The notes under the pieces: generated by a model
Database searches by the model: none
What the model was told of the DNA's origin: nothing
Seen by the model: only the letters and a program-made list of their open reading frames with translations
Source: Companilactobacillus ginsenosidimutans
Lineage (GTDB): Bacteria; Bacillota; Bacilli; Lactobacillales; Lactobacillaceae
DNA: 64,000 nucleotides
Direction: 5' to 3'
NCBI RefSeq assembly: GCF_001050475.1
Contig: NZ_CP012034.1
Span: 2,418,001 to 2,482,000, forward strand
Position numbers and translations under genes: made by a program
Part shown: in pieces, positions 38,278 through 46,124 of the stretch
Layout: every line of letters begins with the position of its first letter
Position numbering within the stretch: position 1 is the first letter of the stretch

Positions 38278-38300
38278 CCGTAGGACAGCAGTGAACCACA
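38278..38300 (-). repeat. Right copy of the 23-bp inverted repeat
   Basis: On the minus strand it begins TGTGGTTCACTGCTGTCC and matches 37694-37716 at 18 of 23 positions. It lies immediately outside folded element 2, as the left copy lies immediately outside element 1. Confidence 0.65.
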
Positions 38301-38460
38301 CAAAACAGCAATCTACTCCAACATAAATGTTTTTAACCCATTTTTAAGCTAATATCACTAAACTCAAGTAACATCTAAACTGTTTTACTAAAATAATCCA
38401 TCAAAGCACTATAATTTTACTAATAAATTTACTCTAACAACTACTAATATCGTGGAAAAT

Positions 38461-38469
38461 TGCTATAAT
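38461..38469 (+). promoter_or_regulatory. Extended -10 promoter of pgcA
   Basis: TGCTATAAT is a perfect extended -10 (TGN-TATAAT) 35 bp before the start codon. No good -35 box is seen at the usual distance, which is common for extended -10 promoters. Confidence 0.65.
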
Positions 38470-38504
38470 AAAATGTAAGGACTTACAAAGTAGGAGGACT
38501 AGCA

Positions 38505-40223
38505 ATGGCTTGGCAAGAAAATATGAAAAAATGGCTCGATTATTCTGAATTGGATCCTGAGTTAAAAGAACAATTGGCCGAATTGAAAAATGATGATGAT
38601 AAAGCTGAAGAAGCTTTTTATGCACCTATGGAATTTGGTACAGCTGGTATGCGTGGGGTCTTGGGACCTGGAATTAACCGCATGAATATCTACACAGTAA
38701 GACAGGCTGCCGAAGGTTTAGCTTTATTTATGGATACTTTGGATGAGAAAACTAAGGCTCGTGGTGTTGCTATTAGTTTTGATTCTCGTTATCACTCACA
38801 AGATTTCGCAATTGAATCTGCTAAGGTTTTGGGAGCTCACAATATCAAGACTTTCGTATTCGATAGTTTGAGACCAACTCCTGAATTATCATTTGCGGTT
38901 AGAACTTTGAATACATACGCAGGTATCATGATCACTGCTAGTCACAATCCTAAACAATACAATGGTTTCAAGATTTATGGTCCAGATGGCGGTCAAATGC
39001 CACCTGTCGAATCTGACAAGATTACTGATTATGTCAGAAAAGCTGATGACTTGTTTGCCATCAAAGTTAAGACTGTCTATAAACTCCGTGAAGAAAAGTT
39101 GATGCAGTTGATTGGTGAAGATGTTGACCAACAATATTTGGCAAAACTTGATATCGTAGTTGTTAACCACGATTTAATTAATAATGTTGGTAAGAATATG
39201 AAGTTCGTTTATACTCCTCTTCATGGTACTGGTAAAATGATTGCTCCAAGAATTTTCCAAGATTTAGGTTTCAACAATTTCAATATGGTTAAAGAACAAG
39301 CTATTCTTGACCCCGAATTTGGAACAACTCCATTTCCTAATCCTGAATTTGCTCAAACATTTGATTTGGCAATTTCACTCGGTAAAAAAATTGAAGCTAA
39401 TATTTTAATTGCTACAGACCCTGATGCTGATAGATTGGGTGCAGCTGTTCGTCAACCTGACGGTTCATATAAATTGATGACAGGTAATCAAATTGCGTCA
39501 GTACTGCTAAACTATATTTTGAAAGCTAAGAAAGATACTAATACGTTGCCTGAAAATGGTGCAGCCGTTAAGTCGATTGTTTCAACTGAATTAGCTACTG
39601 CCATTGCTAATAAGTATGGCGTTAAGATGTATAACGTTTTAACAGGATTCAAGTATATTGCTGAAAAAATTCAGAACTTCCAAGACGATAAGAGTCACGA
39701 ATTCTTATTCGGATTTGAAGAAAGTTATGGATACTTAGTTAAACCATTTGTTCGTGATAAGGATGCCATGCAATCAACAATTTTGCTTGCTGAAGCTGCT
39801 GCTTATTATGAATCACAAGGAAAAACTATTTATGATGGTCTTGAAGACTTATATAAAGAGTTTGGTTACTACCGTGAACAAACTATTTCAAAGACTTTTG
39901 ATGGTGTTTCAGGTAAGGACCGCATGGCGGGAATGATGAAAGAATTCCGTGAGGAAGGAATTAAAGAAATCAATGGTGTCAAAGTTGTTGAGTCATTGGA
40001 TTACTTGAACAAGACTGACACTAAGGATGGTCAAGTATCTGACACCGGACTTCCAAAGGCTGATGCATTGAAATTTATCCTTGAAGACGGTACTTGGGTT
40101 GCCGTTCGTCCTTCAGGTACTGAACCTAAAATGAAATTCTACATTGGAATTACTAGTGATTCTGATGACAGTGCTGCCAAGAAACTTGCTGGATTTGCCA
40201 AAGTTATTGAAACTTGGGAATAA
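38505..40223 (+). CDS. pgcA: Alpha-phosphoglucomutase / phosphomannomutase
   Basis: A 572-residue enzyme that interconverts glucose-6-phosphate and glucose-1-phosphate, feeding UDP-glucose and surface polysaccharide synthesis. The phosphoserine loop is ITASHNPKQYNG with the catalytic Ser146; the metal loop is ATDPDADRLGAAV, the sugar-binding loop is GFEESYGYLV, and the C-terminal phosphate site is VRPSGTEPKMKFY. The length fits the large Firmicute PgcA type rather than GlmM (about 450). The start has AGGAGGA upstream and an extended -10 promoter. Confidence 0.96.
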   Translation: MAWQENMKKWLDYSELDPELKEQLAELKNDDDKAEEAFYAPMEFGTAGMRGVLGPGINRMNIYTVRQAAEGLALFMDTLDEKTKARGVAISFDSRYHSQDFAIESAKVLGAHNIKTFVFDSLRPTPELSFAVRTLNTYAGIMITASHNPKQYNGFKIYGPDGGQMPPVESDKITDYVRKADDLFAIKVKTVYKLREEKLMQLIGEDVDQQYLAKLDIVVVNHDLINNVGKNMKFVYTPLHGTGKMIAPRIFQDLGFNNFNMVKEQAILDPEFGTTPFPNPEFAQTFDLAISLGKKIEANILIATDPDADRLGAAVRQPDGSYKLMTGNQIASVLLNYILKAKKDTNTLPENGAAVKSIVSTELATAIANKYGVKMYNVLTGFKYIAEKIQNFQDDKSHEFLFGFEESYGYLVKPFVRDKDAMQSTILLAEAAAYYESQGKTIYDGLEDLYKEFGYYREQTISKTFDGVSGKDRMAGMMKEFREEGIKEINGVKVVESLDYLNKTDTKDGQVSDTGLPKADALKFILEDGTWVAVRPSGTEPKMKFYIGITSDSDDSAAKKLAGFAKVIETWE

Positions 40224-40250
40224 TATTTTAGACAAGAGGGAGCTTTCGTT

Positions 40251-41291
40251 ATGAAAAATACTTTATTTGTTAAAGCTGGAAAAGTTGCTATTCAAGAAAT
40301 TGATAAACCTACGATTCAAGCAGACGATGATGTAATTATTCATGTTGTTCGTACTTGTGTATGTGGATCAGATTTGTGGTCATATCGTGGATTTGAAGAT
40401 AAGGATGCAAATTCACAAAACAATGGACATGAAGCCATTGGTATTGTTGAAGAAGTCGGTTCAGCAATCACAACTTTTGTACCTGGTGATTTTGTAATTG
40501 CTCCATTTACACATGGCTGTGGACACTGTCCCGCCTGTTTAGCTGGTTTTGATGGTGATTGCCAGGATCATACAGATAATTTCAGCCGTGGAAATCAAGC
40601 AGAATTTATCAGATTTCAACATGCTGAGTGGGCTTTAGTCAAGATTCCTGGAAAACCTGCAGATTATTCTGATAGTATGTTAAATTCTTTGTTGAGCTTG
40701 GCTGATGTTATGGCAACTGGTTATCATGCTGCACGTGTTGCCAACGTTAAACGTGGTGACAGTGTGGTCGTCGTTGGTGATGGTGCTGTCGGTCTTTGTG
40801 GTGTTATTGCTGCTAAGATGCGTGGAGCTAAACAAATTATTGCGATGAGTCGACATGAAGATCGTCAAAAATTGGCAATTGAATTTGGAGCAACAGATAT
40901 TATTGCCGAACGTGGTGATGAAGGTATTGCTAAAGTAATGGAATTGACGAATAACGCTGGTGCTGATGCTGTTTTGGAATGTGTCGGCACTGAGCTGTCC
41001 AATGAGACCGCTATGAAGTCAGCACGTCCGGGTGCGATTGTTGGACGCGTTGGTCTTCCACACGAACCAAAAATGGATATGACTCAATCATTTGGTATGA
41101 ATGTTGCCGTAGCTGGTGGGCCTGCTTCTGTTACGACTTATGATAAACAATTGTTGTTGAAAGCCGTTTTAGATGGTGATATCCATCCTGGAAAGGTTTT
41201 CACAAAAGAATTTACTCTAGACCAAATCGATGATGCTTATCAAGCAATGACAAATCGTGAGGCTATTAAGTCACTAGTTGTAATCGCTTAG
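40251..41291 (+). CDS. Zinc-dependent alcohol dehydrogenase family protein
   Basis: A 346-residue medium-chain dehydrogenase. The catalytic zinc ligand Cys is in RTCVCGSDLW (about residues 34-43) with the His/Glu of NNGHEAIGIVEEVG. The structural zinc site is CGHCPACLAGFDGDC (about 87-101). The cofactor site VVGDGAVGLCGVIAAKMRGA is at about 170-189. It is closest to the threonine dehydrogenase-like branch; the substrate cannot be deduced. It follows pgcA by 27 bp and could be co-transcribed. Confidence 0.9.
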   Translation: MKNTLFVKAGKVAIQEIDKPTIQADDDVIIHVVRTCVCGSDLWSYRGFEDKDANSQNNGHEAIGIVEEVGSAITTFVPGDFVIAPFTHGCGHCPACLAGFDGDCQDHTDNFSRGNQAEFIRFQHAEWALVKIPGKPADYSDSMLNSLLSLADVMATGYHAARVANVKRGDSVVVVGDGAVGLCGVIAAKMRGAKQIIAMSRHEDRQKLAIEFGATDIIAERGDEGIAKVMELTNNAGADAVLECVGTELSNETAMKSARPGAIVGRVGLPHEPKMDMTQSFGMNVAVAGGPASVTTYDKQLLLKAVLDGDIHPGKVFTKEFTLDQIDDAYQAMTNREAIKSLVVIA

Positions 41292-41327
41292 AGTTTAAAA
41301 TTTGTTTTCAGTTGAATATTTAAAATG

Positions 41328-41359
41328 TAGATGTGAATTTTTTTCACATCTATTTTTTT
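41328..41359 (+). terminator. Terminator after the alcohol dehydrogenase gene
   Basis: TAGATGTGAA (41328-41337) pairs with TTCACATCTA (41343-41352), followed by seven T. Confidence 0.85.
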
Positions 41360-41376
41360 ATGTTTATTGAACCTTG

Positions 41377-41405
41377 TGACATCGCTTTAGTAACTGCGAT
41401 ATAAT
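41377..41405 (+). promoter_or_regulatory. Promoter of the phosphodiesterase gene
   Basis: TGACAT at 41377-41382, a 17-bp spacer and TATAAT at 41400-41405, 40 bp before the GTG start. Confidence 0.6.
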
Positions 41406-41445
41406 ATTTTGTATCGAAGTGTGATTTTAAAAGGGGATTTTTATT

Positions 41446-42738
41446 GTGTCATCAAATCAACATTTACTTGTCATTTCACTGGATTCATTAGGATTTCGTG
41501 ATATTCGAGAACACCAAGAGGAATTACCAACTCTCAATAAATTGGTAAATGGTGGAAGTTGGGTTAAATCGGTTACGGGAATTTATCCCACGTTGACTTA
41601 TCCGTCACATACATCAATTATCACCGGTCAATATCCGAGTGTTCATGGAATTGTCAACAATACTAAAATTCAACCAGAGCGTCGTTCTCCTGATTGGTAT
41701 TGGTATCAAAAGGATGTTAAATCGACAACGGTCTATGATTTGGCGCGAAAGGCTGGATTAACAACAGCCGCATTTTTGTGGCCAGTAACTGCTGGAAGCA
41801 AAATTAATTACAATCTTGCCGAAATTTTTCCTAATCGAATTTGGACTAATCAAGTGTTAGTTTCGTTAAAGGCCAGTTCACCATTGTTCTTATTGGAAAT
41901 GAATCATAAATATGGCAAGTTACGAAATGGAATTAAACAGCCTCAACTGGATAATTTTATAACTGCATGCGCGGTTGATACGATAGAAAACAAGAAACCA
42001 AATATGACAATGATTCATTTGGTTGATATGGACAGTATGCGTCATCGATATGGCGTTCGTTCCACTGAAGCAATGGCAGCCTTACATCGACTAGATAAAC
42101 ATGTTGAACAACTGATACAAGCCACTAAAAATGCAGGCACATTCGATGATACAAATTTTGTAATTTTAGGGGATCACTACCAAATCAATGTAACTAAAAT
42201 GATTCACTTAAATACTCTTTTCGCAAAAAAAGGTTGGTTGAATGCCAATGATGATCAAACTTTCAAAAAAGATTGGCAAGCTATGGCCAAAACTTGTGAC
42301 GGTTCAACTTATATCTATACTCAAAATTTTGATCAACTGAATGAATTGAAGAAGTTGGTTGAAAATGTTGAAGGTGTAGAAAAAGTTTATACATCAAAAG
42401 AGGCATTTGAACGTGGTGCCGACCAAAATTGTAGTTTGATGGTTGAAGCAAAAGCCGGATATTACTTTACAGATGAAAGCGAGCGTCCATCTGTAGTTGA
42501 GCGCGTTGATTCGAAGACTTTAGGTCAACCCGATAGATACCACGGTGTTCATGGCTACGATCCAAGAAAATCAGATTATCAAACAACACTGGTCTTTAAT
42601 GGGCCAGCAATAAAAGAAGGAACTACCGTTGAAAAAGCAAACTTGGTGGATGAAGCACCAACCTTTGCTAAACTCTTAGGATTGAAATTTGAAGGTGAAA
42701 TTGCAGGTTCATGCATTGACGATGTTTTCAAAAATTAA
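41446..42738 (+). CDS. Alkaline phosphatase superfamily protein (type I phosphodiesterase/nucleotide pyrophosphatase)
   Basis: A 430-residue metal-dependent hydrolase. It starts at GTG with AAAGGGGA upstream. The first metal Asp lies in VISLDSLGFRD (about residues 8-18), and the nucleophilic Thr is probably in IYPTLTYPSHTSIITGQYP. VDMDSMRHRYG and GDHYQIN supply Asp and His ligands, and DRYHGVHGYDP supplies the last His. No signal peptide is seen, so it acts in the cytosol or is membrane-peripheral. The substrate is unknown. A UMF1-type transporter follows 11 bp later, suggesting uptake or export of the product. Confidence 0.88.
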   Translation: MSSNQHLLVISLDSLGFRDIREHQEELPTLNKLVNGGSWVKSVTGIYPTLTYPSHTSIITGQYPSVHGIVNNTKIQPERRSPDWYWYQKDVKSTTVYDLARKAGLTTAAFLWPVTAGSKINYNLAEIFPNRIWTNQVLVSLKASSPLFLLEMNHKYGKLRNGIKQPQLDNFITACAVDTIENKKPNMTMIHLVDMDSMRHRYGVRSTEAMAALHRLDKHVEQLIQATKNAGTFDDTNFVILGDHYQINVTKMIHLNTLFAKKGWLNANDDQTFKKDWQAMAKTCDGSTYIYTQNFDQLNELKKLVENVEGVEKVYTSKEAFERGADQNCSLMVEAKAGYYFTDESERPSVVERVDSKTLGQPDRYHGVHGYDPRKSDYQTTLVFNGPAIKEGTTVEKANLVDEAPTFAKLLGLKFEGEIAGSCIDDVFKN

Positions 42739-42749
42739 GGGGTGTCAAT

Positions 42750-44000
42750 TTGAAAATTAACAAAAAACAATGGAGCTGGATTTTATATGATTGGGCAAAC
42801 TCATCATATGGAATCATAGTTACAACGGCTGTTTTGCCGGTGTACTTTAAAACCATAGCTCAAGCTGACCATGTGTCGGCAGCAAGTTCCACCGCATACT
42901 GGGGATATGCAAACAGTTTTGGTACGTTATTAGTATCAATATTGGCGCCATTTTTAGGAGCACTTGCCGATTATCCCAATTTTAAAAAACGTTTATTGAA
43001 TGGATTTTGTTGGCTAGGTGTTGTCGCTACACTTGGGCTCGCGTTAGTTCCAGCAAAACACTGGAGTATGCTTTTAGGAGTGTACATTATTTCAGCAATC
43101 GGATATTCTGCTAGTAATTTGTTTTATGATAGCTTTTTAACTGATGTCGCCGATAACAAAGATATGAATCGAATCTCAACTCACGGATATGCATATGGAT
43201 ATCTAGGTGGGGTTATCTCATTCATGTTGTTCTTAGTAATCAATTTGACTGACGGATTTGGAACTTTAGATGGCACTGGAATAGCAAGATGGAGTTTCGT
43301 CATTGCGGCTGTATGGTGGTTTGTCTTTGCCATTCCATTACAAAAAAATGTTCGTCAGAAATTCTCAGTCGCTCCAACTACCTCCCCATTAGCGGGAAGT
43401 TTCAAGCGAGTATTTGAGACGATTAAACATATCAGAAAGTACAAACAAGTAGCATGGTTTTTAGTAGCTTATTTCTTCTATATAGACGGTGTTGATACAA
43501 TCTTTACTATGGCAACGTCCATTGGTATGGATATTGGGGTTAAAACTACCGAGTTAATGATTGTCTTATTGGTGGTTCAACTAATTGCCTTCCCATTTTC
43601 GATTTTATTTGGAATGCTAGCTGATAAAACTTCAACCAGAGTAGGTATTATTGTTGGAATTGTCGTTTATTTCTTCATCTGCTTATATGCTTTAAACCTC
43701 AAGAATTCCTTTGACTTCTGGGTCTTGGCTGTAATGGTTGGTACATCGCAAGGTGGACTCCAAGCATTGAGTAGATCGTATTTCGGTAAAATAATCCCTA
43801 AAGATTCGGGAAGCGAATTCTTTGGATTTTATAATATTTTAGGTAAATTCTCCGCTGTTATGGGTCCATTTATCGTGGCAATTGTCACACAAATGACTGG
43901 TAAATCCACAATTGGAGCAGCTTCACTAAGTTTTCTATTCGCCGTGGGATTGATTATTTTTGCAATCATCCCTCGACTTTCAAAAAATCCAAATAAATAG
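42750..44000 (+). CDS. MFS transporter, UMF1 family
   Basis: A 416-residue, roughly 12-helix transporter of the UMF1 (Atg22-like, vacuole effluxer) family. It starts at TTG with GGGGTG upstream. The family opening ILYDWANSSYGIIVTTAVLP is at residues 10-29, and ALSRSYFGKIIPKDSGSEFF near residue 335 is the other signature. Related fungal proteins export amino acids from the vacuole; bacterial substrates are unclear. It pairs with the phosphodiesterase gene. Confidence 0.88.
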   Translation: MKINKKQWSWILYDWANSSYGIIVTTAVLPVYFKTIAQADHVSAASSTAYWGYANSFGTLLVSILAPFLGALADYPNFKKRLLNGFCWLGVVATLGLALVPAKHWSMLLGVYIISAIGYSASNLFYDSFLTDVADNKDMNRISTHGYAYGYLGGVISFMLFLVINLTDGFGTLDGTGIARWSFVIAAVWWFVFAIPLQKNVRQKFSVAPTTSPLAGSFKRVFETIKHIRKYKQVAWFLVAYFFYIDGVDTIFTMATSIGMDIGVKTTELMIVLLVVQLIAFPFSILFGMLADKTSTRVGIIVGIVVYFFICLYALNLKNSFDFWVLAVMVGTSQGGLQALSRSYFGKIIPKDSGSEFFGFYNILGKFSAVMGPFIVAIVTQMTGKSTIGAASLSFLFAVGLIIFAIIPRLSKNPNK

Positions 44001-44014
44001 CGAAAGTATGTTCG
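44001..44014 (+). promoter_or_regulatory. LexA (SOS) box before uvrBA
   Basis: CGAAAGTATGTTCG matches the LexA/DinR consensus CGAAC-N4-GTTCG at all conserved positions except one (A for C at position 5). It starts immediately after the transporter stop codon, about 96 bp before the uvrB start. Confidence 0.65.
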
Positions 44015-44056
44015 ATATGTTAATATATATTCGATATATTATTTCTAACGCAAATT

Positions 44057-44090
44057 ACATCTAATTCTGTTTGAGTTAGATGTATTTTTT
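44057..44090 (+). terminator. Hairpin terminator between the MFS gene and uvrB
   Basis: ACATCTAA (44057-44064) pairs with TTAGATGT (44076-44083), followed by ATTTTTT. It terminates the transporter gene but lies downstream of the LexA box and of a candidate -10 (TATATT 44035-44040), so it may also sit in the uvrB leader. Confidence 0.7.
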
Positions 44091-44109
44091 GGCTTTGGGA
44101 GGGTTCAAA

Positions 44110-46122
44110 GTGATAGATAGAGCGAATGATAATAAGTTTGATTTGGTCTCAAAATATGCCCCAGCCGGCGACCAACAACAAGCCATTGATAAACTCACAA
44201 AGGGTTTTGAGAAAGGTGAAAAAGAAATAATCCTTGAAGGTGCCACGGGTACAGGTAAAACTTTCACCATGGCCAATGTAATTAAGAATTTAAATAAACC
44301 AACTCTAATTATTTCTCACAATAAGACTCTTGCGGGTCAACTTTATGGTGAAATGAAAGAGTTCTTCCCAAATAATGCTGTCGAATATTTTGTCAGTTAT
44401 TATGATTATTACCAACCAGAAGCATATGTTCCATCAAGTGATACTTATATCGAAAAAGATTCTAGTATCAATGATGAAATCGATAAATTACGTCATTCTG
44501 CTACAAGTTCTTTGCTTGAGCGTAATGACGTTATTGTTGTTGCCTCGGTTTCTTGTATATTTGGTTTGGGTGATCCTAGAGAGTATGCCGACAGTATTAT
44601 TTCACTAAGAGTTGGACAAGAAATATCTCGTAATCAGTTGTTGGAAGATTTGGTCGAAAATCAATTTGAGCGTAATGATATTGATTTCCAACGTGGACGT
44701 TTCCGTGTTCGTGGTGACGTAGTTGATATTTTCCCAGCTTCACGAGATGATAATGCCATTCGTGTCGAATTCTTTGGTGACGAAATTGATCGAATTATCG
44801 AAATGAATGCTTTAACTGGTGAAATTTTAGGATCGATGGATCATATCGGGATTTTCCCTGCTACTCACTTTATGATCAGTGATGCCAGTATGGAACAAGC
44901 TCTAACTCGGATTCAAAAAGAGCTAGATCAACAGTTGAAAAAATTTGAAAGCGAAGGCAAGTTACTAGAAGCACAACGTATTAAACAACGTACAGAATAC
45001 GATATCGAAATGATGCGTGAAATGGGTTATACATCTGGTATCGAAAATTATTCTCGTCATATGGAAGGAAGAGCTGAAGGTGAGCCACCATTCACTCTCC
45101 TTGATTTCTTCCCTGATGACTTCAATATTATGATTGATGAGTCTCACGTTACTATGCCACAAATCCGTGGCATGTATAATGGTGACCGTGCCAGAAAGGA
45201 AATGTTAGTTAACTATGGTTTCAGATTGCCAAGTGCCTTGGACAACCGTCCCTTGAAACTTGAGGAATTTGAACAACATGTTAAACGTATAATGTACGTT
45301 TCAGCTACTCCTGGTCCATATGAACTAGAGAGAACACCTAACATTGCTACACAAGTAATCCGTCCAACTGGGTTACTTGATCCAAAAATTGAAGTCCGGC
45401 CTATTATGGGGCAGATTGATGATTTGGTTGCTGAGATAAATGATCGTGTTGAAAAGCACGAAAGAGTCTTCGTCACAACTTTGACCAAAAAGATGGCGGA
45501 AGATTTAACTGACTATTTCAAAGATCTGGGAATTAAGGTTCGATACTTACACAGTGATATTAAAACAATTGAGCGAAGTCAAATTATTCGTGATTTACGA
45601 CTTGGTAAATTTGATGTACTGATTGGTATTAATTTACTTCGTGAAGGTATTGATGTTCCTGAAGTATCCTTGATTGCTATTTTGGATGCTGATAAAGAAG
45701 GATTTTTGCGTGCTGAACGTTCATTGGTTCAGATTATTGGACGTGCTTCCAGAAATGAACATGGTAAAGTTATCATGTATGCTGACAAAGTTACCGACTC
45801 AATGAAAGCAGCCATTGATAAAACTGCACACAGACGTGAGATCCAAGAGAAATTCAATGAGGAACATGGAATTACACCTAAGACTATTGTTAAGCCTATA
45901 CGTGACGCAATTTCAATGTTCCATAAGGTTGATAATTCTTCATCTGAAAAAGAACAAATTACCGAAGAGAACTTGGACTTCGATAATATGACTAAGAAAC
46001 AAAAGAACGAATTGATCAGCAATTTAACTGAGCAAATGGAATCAGCAGCTAAGAAACTTGATTTTGAGGGAGCTGCCAACTTACGTGACACAATTCTAGA
46101 GTTAAAGGCGGAAATGAATTAA
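44110..46122 (+). CDS. uvrB: Excinuclease ABC subunit B
   Basis: A 670-residue helicase-like subunit of nucleotide excision repair that verifies damage and recruits UvrC. I chose the GTG at 44110 because GGGAGGG precedes it and the protein then starts [15 protein letters not shown] like other UvrB proteins. Walker A is GATGTGKT at residues 44-51. The damage-probing beta-hairpin is [16 protein letters not shown], Walker B is [14 protein letters not shown], and the C-terminal UVR domain binding UvrC includes [21 protein letters not shown] LexA box lies upstream. uvrA starts two bases after its stop. Confidence 0.97.
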   Translation: MIDRANDNKFDLVSKYAPAGDQQQAIDKLTKGFEKGEKEIILEGATGTGKTFTMANVIKNLNKPTLIISHNKTLAGQLYGEMKEFFPNNAVEYFVSYYDYYQPEAYVPSSDTYIEKDSSINDEIDKLRHSATSSLLERNDVIVVASVSCIFGLGDPREYADSIISLRVGQEISRNQLLEDLVENQFERNDIDFQRGRFRVRGDVVDIFPASRDDNAIRVEFFGDEIDRIIEMNALTGEILGSMDHIGIFPATHFMISDASMEQALTRIQKELDQQLKKFESEGKLLEAQRIKQRTEYDIEMMREMGYTSGIENYSRHMEGRAEGEPPFTLLDFFPDDFNIMIDESHVTMPQIRGMYNGDRARKEMLVNYGFRLPSALDNRPLKLEEFEQHVKRIMYVSATPGPYELERTPNIATQVIRPTGLLDPKIEVRPIMGQIDDLVAEINDRVEKHERVFVTTLTKKMAEDLTDYFKDLGIKVRYLHSDIKTIERSQIIRDLRLGKFDVLIGINLLREGIDVPEVSLIAILDADKEGFLRAERSLVQIIGRASRNEHGKVIMYADKVTDSMKAAIDKTAHRREIQEKFNEEHGITPKTIVKPIRDAISMFHKVDNSSSEKEQITEENLDFDNMTKKQKNELISNLTEQMESAAKKLDFEGAANLRDTILELKAEMN

Positions 46123-46124
46123 GT

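Larger units (their letters stand above)
37681..38504. other. 824-bp intergenic gap holding paired palindromic elements
   Basis: No supported gene lies here; short frames have no ribosome binding site and cross hairpins. The gap holds, in order: an inverted end (37694-37716), folded element 1 (37715-37852), the trxB terminator (37916-37949), AT-rich sequence, a small hairpin (TCTTTGG 38081-38087 with CCAAAGA 38097-38103), folded element 2 (38135-38275), the matching inverted end (38278-38300), AT-rich sequence and the pgcA promoter. The folded elements are clearly more GC-rich than their surroundings. Confidence 0.8.

Noticed and set aside
37694..38300. Integron attC sites or a CRISPR array as an explanation for the folded repeats
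   Set aside because: No integrase, no gene cassettes, no conserved attC core sites and no regularly spaced direct repeats are present; no CRISPR array was seen anywhere in the window.
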